From Hsuehochloa calcarea (lineage: Eukaryota > Streptophyta > Magnoliopsida > Poales > Poaceae), in contig CM070615.1 of the NCBI GenBank assembly GCA_036346395.1, forward strand, positions 25,725,282 through 25,789,281: DNA of 64,000 nt, given 5' to 3'. The position numbers and the translations under genes were made by a program. Below the pieces are notes generated by a model, which ran no database searches, was not told the DNA's origin, and saw nothing but the letters and a program-made list of their open reading frames with translations. Below, piece by piece: positions 34,301 to 44,640 of the stretch (its first letter is position 1; every line of letters starts with the position of its first letter).

Positions 34301-37300
34301 ATAGCGATATCCTATGAATGCTATGAAATATGTGATGTTTGCGCGACATGATAATGTTTACATGATGATGCTTACATTATAATGTTCATATGTTGATGGC
34401 AATAATGTTGGGACAAGGTGAGTAATGAGACTACTCTGTTAATGTTGACAATGATGAATCATGATAATGACAATGGACATGTGCATTTGCATCATGGAAA
34501 GAATGCATGAGCCAGGACGGTGAGAAAGTCATGTAACTATTCCGGTGCGGTCGGTGAGAAAGCTACATGACTAATCCGGTGTGCTCTAGATAAAGTCTTA
34601 CATCTGTAGGGACTAAATAAAGTCCTACAATGTAAGGACCCCATCCTAACGAAGATGGGGGAAGAGTGTGTCATCGACGGGTGAATACTCCGCGATACCG
34701 GTATCAGCTGATGAGATGCATATGAGCATGAGCATGATGGTGCATTCGCATACATGGATCATGAAATGAGCATGTAGGTTAATGAGGTTTTGCATTAATG
34801 GAATGTTAACGATGGAAATAATGATATAGTGGCAGTGTTTATCGTTGTATTATGTGCTTGCTGAGTCTTCGGACTCACCCTTGTTTACTTTGTTTTCTTT
34901 TAGGTGAATGTCGCAGATGACCTGCACTGGGAAGGGAGAATAGCACACCCTCGACACATGTAGTCACAACCATCCTCCCTAGATAATTCACTTTTGTTGT
35001 ATTATGACTAGTTGTTAAATTAGATGCGCAAAGTTTGTAATAAATAAGGTGTAGTGGTAGCGTTCCGGGCCCGAATGACGGGCTGGGGTGTTACACTAGT
35101 ATATTTCTGGATTAAAGTAATTCAAAAAATGCTTATATATTTATCAATCCAAAAACTTTATTCTGGGCATTTTTCGTCAACTGGCTTTGCTGCTGCGCTC
35201 AAACCCTCTTAGTTCGATAGTGCGAATTACAAGAGGTGGCACACCAAGATGGTGCTTTGGCTAACCGCCATGAACGTTTTCCATGTGGCAAACGGCAAAC
35301 CTGAAGGAACATTTACTCCTGAACAGGAGCAAGCGTTCGAGGCTACTGATAACCGTTTTCAAGGTGTTGTGGTTAGTGTTCTTGGTGAGAAGTTAATCGA
35401 TGCATACATGGTGATTAAAACTGGGAAAGAGATGTGGGATGCACTGGAGGCCAAGTTTGGGGTTTCGGATGCGAGCGATGGTGTATCTCATGGAGCAATA
35501 CCATGACTATAGAATGGTTGATGGCCGTTCTGTAGTTGAACAGGCTCATGAGATACAATCCATGGCCACAGAACTTGAGCACTTCAAGTATATGTTACCA
35601 GACAAGTTTGTCGCGGGATGCATTATTGCCAAGCTTCCTCCTTCTTGGAGGAATTTTGCTACTTCTCTGAGACATAAGAGACAAGAGTTTTCTGTTGAAA
35701 ATCTCATTGGGTCTCTTGATGTTGAAGAGAAGGCGAGAGCAAAAGATACACACACTAGAGGTAATGAGGGACATTCTAGTGTCAATATGATGCAGAAGAA
35801 GAATGGCAAAGCTCAAAAGTTCAAAGGCAAGAACAAAACTGCACAAACAACTAGCTTCAAGAAGAAGAAGAACACAAAGGATGGCCTTTGTTTTGTGTGT
35901 GACGAACCTGGTCATTGGGCCAAGGATTGCAGCCAACACAAGGGTGGAAAGAATCGACAAGGCGAGAATTCCAAGTCTGCTAATGTTGTTGTTGGTACCA
36001 TTTGAGGCGAGAACTTGAGGTATAGTAATTTACCTCTTGTTCTTTCCGTATGTCATTCTCTGGAGTTGGTGGATAGACACTTTGGTGCTAATATACATGT
36101 GTGTCTTGATATTTCATTATTCTCTTCTTACCGGTCACTCGGGATTGGTAGTTCTAATGGGAGCGGGTCACATGCCCTTATTCATGGTGTTGGTACGGTT
36201 GATCAGAAGTTTACTTGGAAAGATTGTGCAACGGAAGAACGTGCATCATGTGCCATCTATCAATACGAATCTCGTCGTGGATCTCTTACGTGTAGATATG
36301 GCTTTAGGTGGTATTTGAGTCCAATAAATTTGTAGTGTCCAAGTGTGGACAATTTGTTGGTAAAGGCTATGTCGGAGGCTTGTTAGCCTATCTCTTTCAG
36401 TTGTGTAATAATGTTGTGAACCATGTTTGCAGTGGTAATGAGACTACTATTTGGCATTCACCACTTTGTCACATAAATTTTGGTTGCATGGCCTGTTGCT
36501 TGATTTAGAGTTAATCCCGAAATTCACCATTGCCAAAAGTTCTAAGTGTCAAGTTTGTGTGCAATCAAAGCAGCCTCGTAAGCCTCATAAGGCTGCAGAG
36601 GTAAGAAACTTGGTACCATTAGAACTCATACATTCAGATCTGTGTGAGATGAATGGTGTGTTGACAAAAGGTGGTAATAGATATTTCATGACTTTGATTT
36701 ATGACTCCACTAGGTTACGCTATGTGTATCTTTTGAAAGCTAAAGATGAAGCTCTTCACTACTTTAAAATCTATAAATGAAGCTAAGAACCAACTTGAAA
36801 GGAAAATCAAAAGGGTTAGGTCTGATCGTGGCGGCGAGTACTTTTCTAATGAGTTCAATTTATTCTGTTGGGAACATGGTATAATCCATGAGAGGACGCC
36901 TCCCTATTCACCCCAGTCAAACGGAGTTGCTAAAAGAAAGAACCGCACTCTAACTGATTTGGTTAATGCCATGTTAGACACAGCGGGTCTTTCCAAAGCA
37001 TGTGGGGGGCTATATTGACTTCATGTCATGTCCTAAACAGGGTTCCCACAAAGAATAAAGAGATAACCCCATATGAACAATGTGAGAAGAAAAGACTCAC
37101 TTTCATACTTGCACACTTGGGGTTGTTTGGCGAAAGTCAATATATCAATTCCCAAAAAGTGTAAGCTTGGACTAAAAACCGTGGATTGCGTCTTTCTAGG
37201 CTATGCTCACCATAGCGTTGGATATAGATTTCTAGTGGTGAAATCTGGAGTACCTGACGTGCATGTCAGTACAATTATGGAGTCCAGAGATGCTACATTC

Positions 37301-40300
37301 TTTGAGGATATTTTTCCGATTAAAGATATGCCTAGTTCATCGAGTCAGGAGCCTGATACAACTCCTGAACCTGCCATTCCAATTGAATATTTTGAGCAAA
37401 TCCCTGAGCAAATTCCTGAGGAGAAAGACAATGAAACTCTGAGAAAGAGTAAAAGACAAAGGACTGCAAAGTCTTTTGGTCCTGATTTCATTGTGTACCT
37501 TGTGGATAATACTCCAAGTACAATTTTTGAAGCATATGCTTCTCCAGATGCGGAATACTGGAAGGAAGCATTACGTAGTGAAATGGATTCCATTATCTCT
37601 GATGGAACTTGGGAGATCACTGAGCGTCCTTATGGTTGTAAACCTGTAGGATGTAAGTGGGTGTTCAAAAAGAAGCTTAGGCTTGATGGTACTATCGAGA
37701 AGTACAAGGCACAGCTTGTGGCCAAGGGTTATACCCAAAAGGAAGGCGAAGATTTATTTGATACTTATTCACCTGTGGTTAGATTGACCACTATTCAAGT
37801 ACTACTATCTCTGGCTGCCTCACACGGTCTTCTCGTTCATCAGATGAACATTAAGACAGCTTTCCTAAATGGAGAGTTGGACGAGGAAATTTACATAGAA
37901 CAACCAGATGGATTTGTAGTAAATGGTCAAGAAGGAAATGTGTGTAAGTTGTTGAAATCTTTGTATGGTCTTAAACAAGCACCTAAGCAGTGGCATGAAA
38001 AGTTCAACATAATTTTAACATCTGCAGGCTTTATTGTGAATGAAGCTGACAGATGTGTGTATTATCGCCATGGTGGGGTGAGGGAGTCATTCTATGTCTG
38101 TATGTTGATGACATACTGATCTTTGGGACCAACCTTAATGTGATTAAGGAGGTCAAGGATTTCTTGTCTCGAATTTTGAGATGAAAGATGCAGGAGTAGG
38201 TGATATTATCTTGAACATCAACTTTGTTGAGAGGTGATGATGGTGAGATTACATTGTTGCAAACCCATTATGTGAAAAAGGTTCTGAGTCGTTTTGGTTA
38301 CAGCGACTGTAAATCCTCTCCAACACATTATGATCCTAGCGTATTGCTTACGAAGAATCGAAGAATAGCCAGAGACCAATTGAGATATTCTCAGATAATT
38401 GGTTCACTCATGTATTTAACTAGCGGTACCAGGCCTGACATCTCGTTTGCTGTGAGCAAACTAAGCCGTTTGTTTGAATCAGGAGATGGTCATTGGCATG
38501 CTCTTGAGAGGTAATCGCTATCTAAAGGGTACTATGAGTTATGGCATTCACTATCTGGGTATCTCGAGTCTTGGAGGTTATAGCAATTCAAACTGGATAT
38601 TTGATGCTGATGAGATTAAGGCCAAAAGTGGATATGTTTTCATACTTGGAGATGGCGCTGTTTCATGGAAGTCTTGCAAGCAGACCATCTTAACGAGGTC
38701 AACAATGGAAGCAGAACTCACAGCATTAGATATTGCCACTGTTGAAGCCGAATGGCTTCGTGAGCTCTTGAATGATTTGCCGGTGGTTGAAAAACCGGTA
38801 CCAGCTATTCCGATGAACTGTGACAATCAGACTGTGATTGTCAAGGTGAACAGTTCTAAGGATAATATGAAGGAATAAAGACATGTGAAGAGGAGACTGA
38901 AGTCTGTCAGTAAAACGAGAAACTCCAGAGTAATAGCTTTGGATTATATCCAAACAGTTAAGAATCTGGCAGATCCCTTCACAAAGGGTTTATCACGGAA
39001 TGTGATAGACAATGCATCGAGGGAGATGGGTTTAAGACCCACGTGAGTTATACCATAGTGGTAACACATCCTATGTGATCGGAGATCCCGTGAAGTAGGA
39101 TTAGCAAAACAAGCTATTGGTTAACTGGGAGGAGAGTATTTTATAAACCCACTCCAGTGGAGATGCAATTCTCTCCTAAATCTGTATAGAAGGTTGATTT
39201 TTTATCTTAATGTGTTCTGTGGCTTGTTTAAGCAAAGATGCTGTCCTACAGAGCAGTCTTGAAAGAACACACCTATATGAGCCCGACTACTGATCACAGT
39301 CTATGAGATAGGGTAATCTCTAGGAAGCTCATGAATAGGCAAGGAGTATGACTTATATGCTCCAACCCACGGGGATGCCTGACAGCCTAGTATCAGTTAA
39401 GTACTTAAGTGAAACTTATTCACCCAAAACTGTCAATTCAAGGCTTAGTCCATTGTGAAGTTGTGGATAAGTGTAGCTTCTGTTCTAGATGGATGTTCAA
39501 CCTTAATCGGTCTCCATCGAAACACTGGTATATTAAAATAATACTATGGATCAAGACATTTGATATGTGTCTTTGAGATCTGGTGGGGGATTGTTGGAAT
39601 TAATACGGGTTGGGCCCAGTTTTAATTCTAATTAATTCCTGGAAAATCTCAAAGGCTCATGTGCACGTGCTAAAATTGCTTAGTCTCACATGGAGAGTTG
39701 AAGGAAAGTTACACCACTTTATAACTTGGAACGTGGTAGCCCCCCTTGTGGAATTGGAGAAAGCCAACACACGCGCGCGCTCGCTCGCTCATTCGCTCAA
39801 TTTGTGGCCGTCTTGCCGTGGCGTGCCATGTCGTCTTGCGTCGCGAGTGCGTGTGCGGCGCCAAGCCACGGCAGTGTAGGCTCGTTTTTCTTTATCTATT
39901 CGAAAATCGAAACACACCGTCTCGAAGTAATGGCATCAACGAACGGCTGGCAGTAACGATTCAGTTACTAGTGTGTAATGGCTGCGGTTAGCACTGATTG
40001 ATGGCAAATCAATGGTGACCGTTTCCTCTGGCATTTTGGCTATTAAAAGAATAGTGAACTGTTCGTGAAGGGTGGCTTCTCCAATTCACTCCACAAGAGA
40101 CTAAGAAAGAAACCTCGAGTCTGTTGCTGCTGTATCTGGCGATCTCCATCCCGCAAGGCGCGTGTATGGTTGAACCGGGAGAGCAGGCCTCCGGAACTCT
40201 CGTCCTTGAAGGCTTGCACCAGCGAGGACGAATAAGGTTTTTGGGGAGCATTCGCGCGACTGCTCGCTGCTTTGTTTTCATTCGATCATCTGCTACATCT

Positions 40301-42370
40301 ACATCATTGCGACTACTACCACGGCGTCCACTCGCCATGGCGACAGCGACCTCACCAACACTGCTTTGCTATTCCGTCTCTGGTTACGGGTATATCTATC
40401 TCACACTTGTTGTTTGTTTAGCTTTATTATCATTGTTGTCTTGAACAGAGATAGGAATACTAGTTTACATTCTTCTAGAAATTCGTATGACTATGGTGTT
40501 CATGATTACTTGCTTTATGAAAAAAGCTACAGTATTGTCCATGATTCATCTAGTATATTTCTGGATTAAAGTAATTCGAAAAATGCTCATATATTTATCA
40601 GGAGGAATCGAGGCGTCTTGCAAGCCTAGGAAACGAGAAGGCGGCGCGACGGTTGGTGATCTGGAGCGACAGGACGGACGGTTCTCGACGACGGAGGCGA
40701 GGGGGGAGAGGAGGCACCACCTCCAGTTCTAACCCACCCGCTGCCATCCTCAGTCATCGTCTCTGCCATCTTGGTCGTCTCCAGCGTCGCCACCGCCACC
40801 TCCTTCCCCTCTACCTCCCTCTCCTCCACCTCCCTTTCCCTTCCACACGCCCAAGCGGGACTGCCATCAAGGACCGCCACCACTGAACTCCACTGCGCCC
40901 CCATGACCGCCGTCATCGCCGGTGTCCTCAATACTTCCCCCGCTTAGCGCGCCGCCATAGATCGCTTCTCTGTGTCTGGAATGTGCTATGCGCATGCTCT
41001 CGCTTACGTTTCTCGCCGGAATCCGCTAACGCCCTATTCATCTTCTCTGCACACGGTGACCCCATCGCCGCCTCGTTCCAGCTACCTCTATCCACTTCTG
41101 CACTGTAGAACTCCTCCATCTGCTTTGCCATCTCAGGGAACATGCCAAGATGTCGCCGTTGTCACCATTCCGCCACTGAGTCGCCACCTCCTTCGGCCAA
41201 AGAAGGGGCGCCGCATCAACAAACCTGTACATGTAGACGCCATGTCACCCAAAACCAGGTGTTTTAGGCGAGGGTAATATTCTCAGCCCGATAACTCGAG
41301 GGTAAAGTGAGCGGTTTTGTAGTTGTGAAGTTTTCAAATTTAAATCATAAATTCAAGGGGTAAAGTGGACTACTTCCGTTTTTTTGAAAACTCAATGTAC
41401 CTCATCGGTAGAAGCTAATCTGGTGATTCCGAGCCTTCCATAGTGATCAGCATCCGTAATTGCTGCAAATATGGGAAAATACCCTTCAATAAAAGAGTTT
41501 TTCAACAGACAAGCTATACTGTACAATGCTCAATTATTCATGTAAAACAACAGTAACATACTTTAGAAGGAGTTCCTATAATATTGTGCATATGTTGAAC
41601 AAACATTTCTTGCTCATTGGAAACTTTAACTACATTTTGATGTTATTCATGTTTATTGTTAGGACATAGCTGCTCCGAAGACCTAAAAATAAGAGAGAAC
41701 ACAAATCTATACATGTCCAGTAATCCCGAAATCCACTGCATTAGGTTACAACTAGTGCTAATGAAGTACAAATTACATGAGTGCAGCTAGAATATCCCAA
41801 AAGTAGCAACACTACTCCAGTACTCTGATATGCTAAATCAACATAAATTTTAGCTAACATTATACAGTTATTATTTGCAACTGTTTCACCAATTTACTTT
41901 GTGGTATAACATTGCAACTATGCCAAAATCTCAAAGATTAAGGCATGAAAAAGTCCCAAATTAACAGCTTGCTAAGCTGCTCCACTTCACGCAATTAAAA
42001 AAAAAGCAAGAGATTAGCAAGAAACAACGGAATTAACAGGAGGTGGTAAAGAAAACAAGAAACGCGCACCGAGGCCGCGCATCGCCTTCTGCACGTTGGC
42101 CTCGGAGATGAGCGAGTAGGGCGGCCGCGTGGAGGTGGCGGCGCCTCCTGCGACGTCGGTGCCCGCTTCGGGGTCCCCCTCCGACACCACCGCCGCGTCC
42201 TCCGCGGCCGCGGCCCCGCCGTCGGCCGCCGCGGCGCACCGCGCGCGGAACGACGCTGCGGCCACGAATCGTGCGGGGAGGAGGCGGACGAGGCAGCGGG
42301 GGGAGGAGGAGGATATCGCGGCGGCCACGGTGGCCGGCGCCGGCGGGGAGGTGACGCCAACGGCAGCCAT
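28359..42370 (-). CDS. NDHU: Chloroplast NDH complex subunit NdhU (CRRL), 5 exons
   Basis: Minus-strand exons: 42370-42070, 41462-41401, 29193-29105, 29022-28888, 28454-28359 (TGA). All introns are GT-AG and the phases agree: exon 1 ends with one base of a codon that exon 2 completes. The product is about 227 residues. The N-terminus is an Ala/Ser/Arg-rich plastid transit peptide. A J-like domain follows (YSLISEANVQKAMRGL, ITDADHYGRLGITR, KAAYEKRCEELNSRGLEEG), then ESFTILSTEEERRLYDWSLA and RYVWPFQVD. A single membrane helix (LVGYFFLAWFILSVALSV) ends the protein. This order matches NdhU, a thylakoid subunit of the ferredoxin-binding side of the NDH complex, which supports cyclic electron flow. 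One A appears missing in an A-run of exon 3 (plus strand 29131-29134), breaking the frame 18 codons from the exon's 3' end; restoring one base would give exactly 90 bases. Intron 2 is 12.2 kb of nested transposons. Confidence 0.8.
29206..30169. other. NDHU intron 2, right-hand non-coding part with LTR-like text
   Basis: This intronic sequence shows no gene. Bases about 29690-29960 resemble an LTR R/U5 leader: a purine-rich AGATTGTTAGGGATTACTTTCCTT start, then CCCTACATAAGGG and TCTCCTCTATCCTTGCCCTTGTGGTGCATCCGTCG-like text. I could find no second copy, target duplication or primer site, so the retrotransposon assignment is weak. The exon-2 echo at 30127-30146 lies at the left end. Confidence 0.3.
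30127..30146 (-). repeat. Echo of NDHU exon 2 inside intron 2
   Basis: The minus strand reads CAATTACAGATGCTGATCAC, identical to the first 20 bases of NDHU exon 2 (41462-41443, CAATTACGGATGCTGATCAC) except for one base. It starts exactly at the exon's first base but is preceded by GTAAG rather than the acceptor GCAG, and the rest of the exon does not follow. It sits just upstream of the MULE transposase relic. Confidence 0.6.
30170..31127 (+). pseudogene. MULE (MuDR-type) transposase C-terminus with SWIM zinc finger
   Basis: The frame open at 30329-30718 contains the MULE segment GARCLTLIGIVEAIL, then FKVLCREKGCRRTNHERIIH. A SWIM finger follows with C-x-C...C-x-H (CICTCNKPLLLHRPCSHVMA). Beyond a stop near 30717 the same protein continues in another frame with SAELYGYSVVGHFTG and a Gly/His/Arg-rich tail to TGA 31125-31127. 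Upstream, 30190-30310 reads SDWTEHEPKVKQSLLHDKDG in a different frame. Family role: Mutator-like transposase. The N-terminal DDE part is missing and there are several frame breaks, so it is a relic. It lies inside NDHU intron 2, antisense to NDHU. Confidence 0.75.
31128..31388. other. Non-coding 3' flank of the MULE relic
   Basis: This is AT-rich with an irregular T-tract. No gene is recognised. It leads into the hairpin modules at 31389-31560, which I regard as MULE terminal-region sequence. Confidence 0.3.
31389..31560. repeat. Hairpin modules (GTCGCCAATCCAAA-TGGCGAC type)
   Basis: Three or four modules of about 21 bases, such as GTTGCCAATCCAAATGGCGAC at about 31502-31522, are separated by spacers of about 25-45 bases. 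Each has complementary arms (GTYGCCA...TGGCGAC). They follow the MULE transposase relic and are related to the modules at 15.6-15.8 kb. They are likely terminal or subterminal sequence of a MULE family. Confidence 0.5.
32030..35146 (+). repeat. Left LTR of the Copia element, interrupted
   Basis: LTR sequence is at 32030-32999 and resumes at 35101, ending TTTATCA at 35146. Without the inserted solo LTR and its duplication it is about 1016 bases, against 1009 for the right LTR. A CACTTTATAAGG TATA-like site lies at about 32152. The stretch after 32200 (GCGCGCGCGCTCGCTCGCC...) differs from the right LTR by several indels. No clear tRNA-Met primer site follows the LTR. Confidence 0.88.
33000..35095 (+). 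mobile_element. Nested solo LTR (2096 bp) in the Copia left LTR
   Basis: It starts TGTAATGCCAG and ends GGGGTGTTACA, with the perfect duplication CTAGT at 32995-32999 and 35096-35100. The right Copia LTR at 40540-40560 reads straight through the same site (TTCATCTAGTATATTTCTGG), proving insertion. Bases 33130-33955 are GC-rich with open frames on both strands, regarded here as LTR sequence. The segment 34500-34760 (TGAGAAAG...CATGTA..., GCATATGAGCATGAGCATGATG) is the reverse of text in the LTRs at 54.2 and 60.4 kb, so it belongs to the same or a closely related Gypsy family. Confidence 0.92.
35170..36004 (+). pseudogene. Copia gag relic with CCHC zinc knuckle
   Basis: Frames read NYKRWHTKMVLWLTAMNVFH at about 35228-35290, then a capsid region, and end with a nucleocapsid knuckle C-x2-C-x4-H-x4-C (CFVCDEPGHWAKDC) at about 35889-35930, followed by a Lys-rich tail. 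Breaks: a TAG at about 35210 just before the first conserved block, and a frameshift at about 35480 that moves the rest to another frame. The TGA at 36003 ends the frame before protease. Role: virus-like particle capsid of the retrotransposon. Confidence 0.85.
36010..39045 (+). pseudogene. Copia pol relic: protease, integrase, reverse transcriptase, RNase H
   Basis: Protease traces are at 36060-36320 (frameshifted; DTG region not intact). Integrase lies at about 36440-37020 with the zinc-binding H...C-x2-C part (SKCQVCVQSKQPRKPHK), LIHSDLCEMNG, and the terminal SPQSNGVAKRKNRTL, where the family's catalytic Glu position is Lys (codon 36932-36934). Reverse transcriptase is open 37073-38119 (GCKWVFKKKLRLDGTIEKYK, HQMNIKTAFLNGELDEEIYI, KSLYGLKQAPKQWHEKF). 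The YVDD active-site codons are present at 38101-38112 but in another frame, after a shift just upstream. RNase H follows at 38470-38880 (STMEAELTALD). Stops and shifts at about 36003, 36335, 36780, 37018, 38119 and 38514 make it inactive. Confidence 0.88.
39581..39590 (+). other. Polypurine tract of the Copia element
   Basis: TGGTGGGGGA lies one base before the right LTR start (TGTTGGAATT). It is in the expected position for plus-strand priming. Confidence 0.75.
39592..40600 (+). repeat. Right LTR of the Copia element
   Basis: This is 1009 bases, TGTTGGAATTAATA...TATTTATCA, uninterrupted. It aligns throughout with the left LTR except for the solo-LTR insertion and small indels in the GC-rich CGCTCGCTC region. 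It carries the empty site CTAGT for the nested insertion at about 40550. Confidence 0.92.
40606..41400. other. NDHU intron 2 left part: TIR shell remainder
   Basis: Between the Copia target duplication and the NDHU exon-2 donor (GT at 41400-41399, minus strand) the sequence is C/T-rich at 40720-41220. It has short open frames on both strands and no recognisable domain. It ends in the inverted repeat GGGGTAAAGTGGAC. I regard it as non-coding transposon shell. Confidence 0.35.
41463..42069 (-). other. NDHU intron 1
   Basis: An intron of 607 bases with donor GTGCGCG after the first base of codon 101 and acceptor TTTGCAG. It is AT-rich and contains no recognised insertion, in contrast to intron 2. 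Confidence 0.75.
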
Positions 42371-42601
42371 GGGAAGTGGAGGGAGAGGAGCGCGGGAGAT
42401 AAGGGAAGTGGGGATGGAAATAGAAGTGTTTGAGCCTTTTGTTTTATTTTTATTTTCTCTTCTTTTACAGTTTTTTTTTCAGAGTTTATTTTAGATTTTC
42501 ACGAAATTAAACTATTTCGTTTGAATTTCCAATGTTCTAAACTTGACCGCTGTCCACAGCTGGACACGCTGGTAGCCTCCTGCTAAATGAAGTTTACATA
42601 C

Positions 42602-42715
42602 TACTCCCTCCGTTTACAAAAACAATTCGTTTTGGTCATTGATAGGTTTTTAAAATATAATTTTGATCACTAATTATTGTTATTAAATAATTATAAATCT
42701 AAATAATTTGTAACA
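42602..42715. mobile_element. Truncated Stowaway-like MITE end
   Basis: TA at 42602-42603 followed by CTCCCTCCGTTTACAAAAA matches the Stowaway (Tc1/mariner-type) left terminal repeat. About 110 bases of AT-rich element follow, but no GGAGGGAG right end is found. The element is cut by retrotransposon sequence at about 42716. It lies about 230 bases upstream of the NDHU start codon. Confidence 0.5.
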
Positions 42716-44640
42716 CATAAGTCATTCAAAGTTCATATTACACAAATAGGGTCGACCGGCCAAATGACAAGATAAATAACTAAAGTTGCAACGAAAGCAA
42801 AAGCCATAAGATGACGATAAACGAAAACCAACCGGCAGCATTTACCCACAAGGCAACCAACCGGAAACCCACCGAGCTAGTCGTCCTGCACGAAGTCGGT
42901 CTCGCAATAGTCGATCCCTTAGGGATCAACCTCCTCAAAAATTGCTGCAAGTGGGTTAAGTACAAATTTGTACTCGCAAGTCTTACAAGCAAAAGAATAT
43001 ATAGATGCATTCATGTATCAAATGAAAGACTACTATACTAAGCAGTTTTCTTGGCAATAGAGTAACAAATTGTAAAGTAATTTAGCAAATCTATTTTTAA
43101 ATGTTTAAATAACATCGAGACATCATTTATAAACATAATTAACCTCCTAGATGTGACTTCCTAACAACCACCACAACATAGCATGAATTACACATTTGTA
43201 CCACCTGATTTCAAATTTTATCAAAATGTTATAGTTTAATTCTTGCACGACCCGACCAAGCATTGCCATAACCAAGAATATGGCTACTCGAGTAGATTAG
43301 ACCTTGTAGGGGTGTACAACTTTACCCACATGTCAGATCGCTCCTTTTGCCAAGCTATTTAGCACACTTTCTTAGGTATGCCGACAGAGCTAAGTCCTAT
43401 GAGATGTTTTCCAATATAATGCATTAACTACTAGTCGCCCGTATAGATGAAAACATATACGTTGTGTTTGAGTCATCAGTAAAGCCTAGGTCAACTACCC
43501 CTTGGGTAAAGCCTAGGACAACTATTGATGCCCCTCGGTTTGGAGAACCTGCACAAGAACCTACTCTCGCACACCCAACACACACAGAACATTTTTAACA
43601 CAACACACACAACCTCCTGCGACTCGGGGCTAACACTCGCCAAAGTACTAACACAAGAGGGGTTCCGTATGCCCTCATATGGATACACGCAAAAGTGCCT
43701 GGATCAGTGACACAAGCAATTCGGTCCTTGTTGACTCGGGCACGAGCCACACACCTAATAACTACACCAACAACCATTTGCTTGAGTCCAAATTATTTTA
43801 TTTTTGGTTTTAGTTTCTCAAATACATTATACACATGAATACCCTGACCCAAGTATTTAGAATGATGATACAATGACCGTCGCCGAAGCGACGATCTCCA
43901 TTCTACCGTTCTAAGCATTGCTAAGCAAACCGACTCATACACTTCATACATATAAATGAGCAGAGTCCATCCATCAGACTCCAAATCATTAGCAATAATC
44001 TAACTTAGGCTCAGTAGAAATGAGAACATTTACCTACGGCTCATGCATCAATTCGGATTAACTAATCCTAACGAAAATTAACATCAAAATAGCACATGCA
44101 TACATACATTTGCAATCAAGATAATTTTACCAAAAGTAATAGGAGAAATATGATCAAAGGGGGCTACTTGCCTTACTGGAGATACTCAACTTGCAGCAGA
44201 GGATGACTCTCGTATATAATAGAATCGTCGAAACCTAGCGAAAGAATCGAAAAGAACCAATAAGAACATGTGACACTGAATAAACTCAAAAAATCAAAAT
44301 CATCCAAAAATCATGAAATTCACACAAAAGGTAGATCATGATTTAATATGAATTTAGAAATAAAAAAAATTTAATTTAGAGTTCGTATGCGAAAGTTATA
44401 GCCTAAACTATTTCTGTCGGAAGGGAAAAACCAACAATTATACTTCAAGTATTGTTCAATTCGAGTAATGATGGTTTAGTCTTGTTCGTTTAGAACAACC
44501 AAAATTCAGCGAGAAATTCTGCGGCTTTGAGTAATGTTTGTTTGATCGATCATTCGACTTCATGTGAGTAACACGATCGGATGGAGGTTCGACTACATCT
44601 GGTCAATAAGAAAATTCTTTTGAAACAAAGCTCAAGCACT
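42716..44640 (-). repeat. LTR-retrotransposon fragment, family D (left copy)
   Basis: This sequence is a diverged copy of 50360-52310. Shared landmarks in the same order include GGGACGACCGGCCAAATGA-like, CATAAGATG, TACCCACAAGGCAACC, GAAGTCGGTCTC, GTACTCGCAAG, and further right ACCGTTCTAAGCATTGCTAAGCA. The orientation appears minus. No retroviral domains are present and neither end is defined. Confidence 0.55.

Larger units (their letters stand above)
32030..40600 (+). mobile_element. Complete but dead Copia retrotransposon with target duplication
   Basis: The left LTR starts TGTTGGAATTAAT at 32030 and the right LTR ends ATATTTATCA at 40600. The target duplication GGAGG is at 32025-32029 and 40601-40605. 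Gene order is gag, protease, integrase, reverse transcriptase, RNase H, which is the Copia order. A polypurine tract (TGGTGGGGGA) lies at 39581-39590. The total is 8571 bases, of which about 2101 are a nested solo LTR, leaving a 6.5 kb element. It lies in NDHU intron 2, antisense to NDHU. Confidence 0.92.
31642..41371. mobile_element. Possible small inverted-repeat transposon shell, split by Copia
   Basis: GTCCACTTTACATCCTTAAATT begins at 31642, and its inverse, AATTCAAGGGGTAAAGTGGAC, ends at 41370. Removing the Copia element between them leaves about 1.2 kb, a plausible non-autonomous TIR element (31642-32029 plus 40606-41371). The right part includes a C/T-rich block (40720-40930). I could not find matching target duplications beside the inverted ends, so this is tentative. 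Confidence 0.35.

Noticed and set aside
37073..38119. The 348-codon reverse transcriptase frame as an active gene
   Set aside because: It is flanked by frameshifts, lacks an in-frame catalytic YVDD, and sits in an element with broken gag, protease and integrase.
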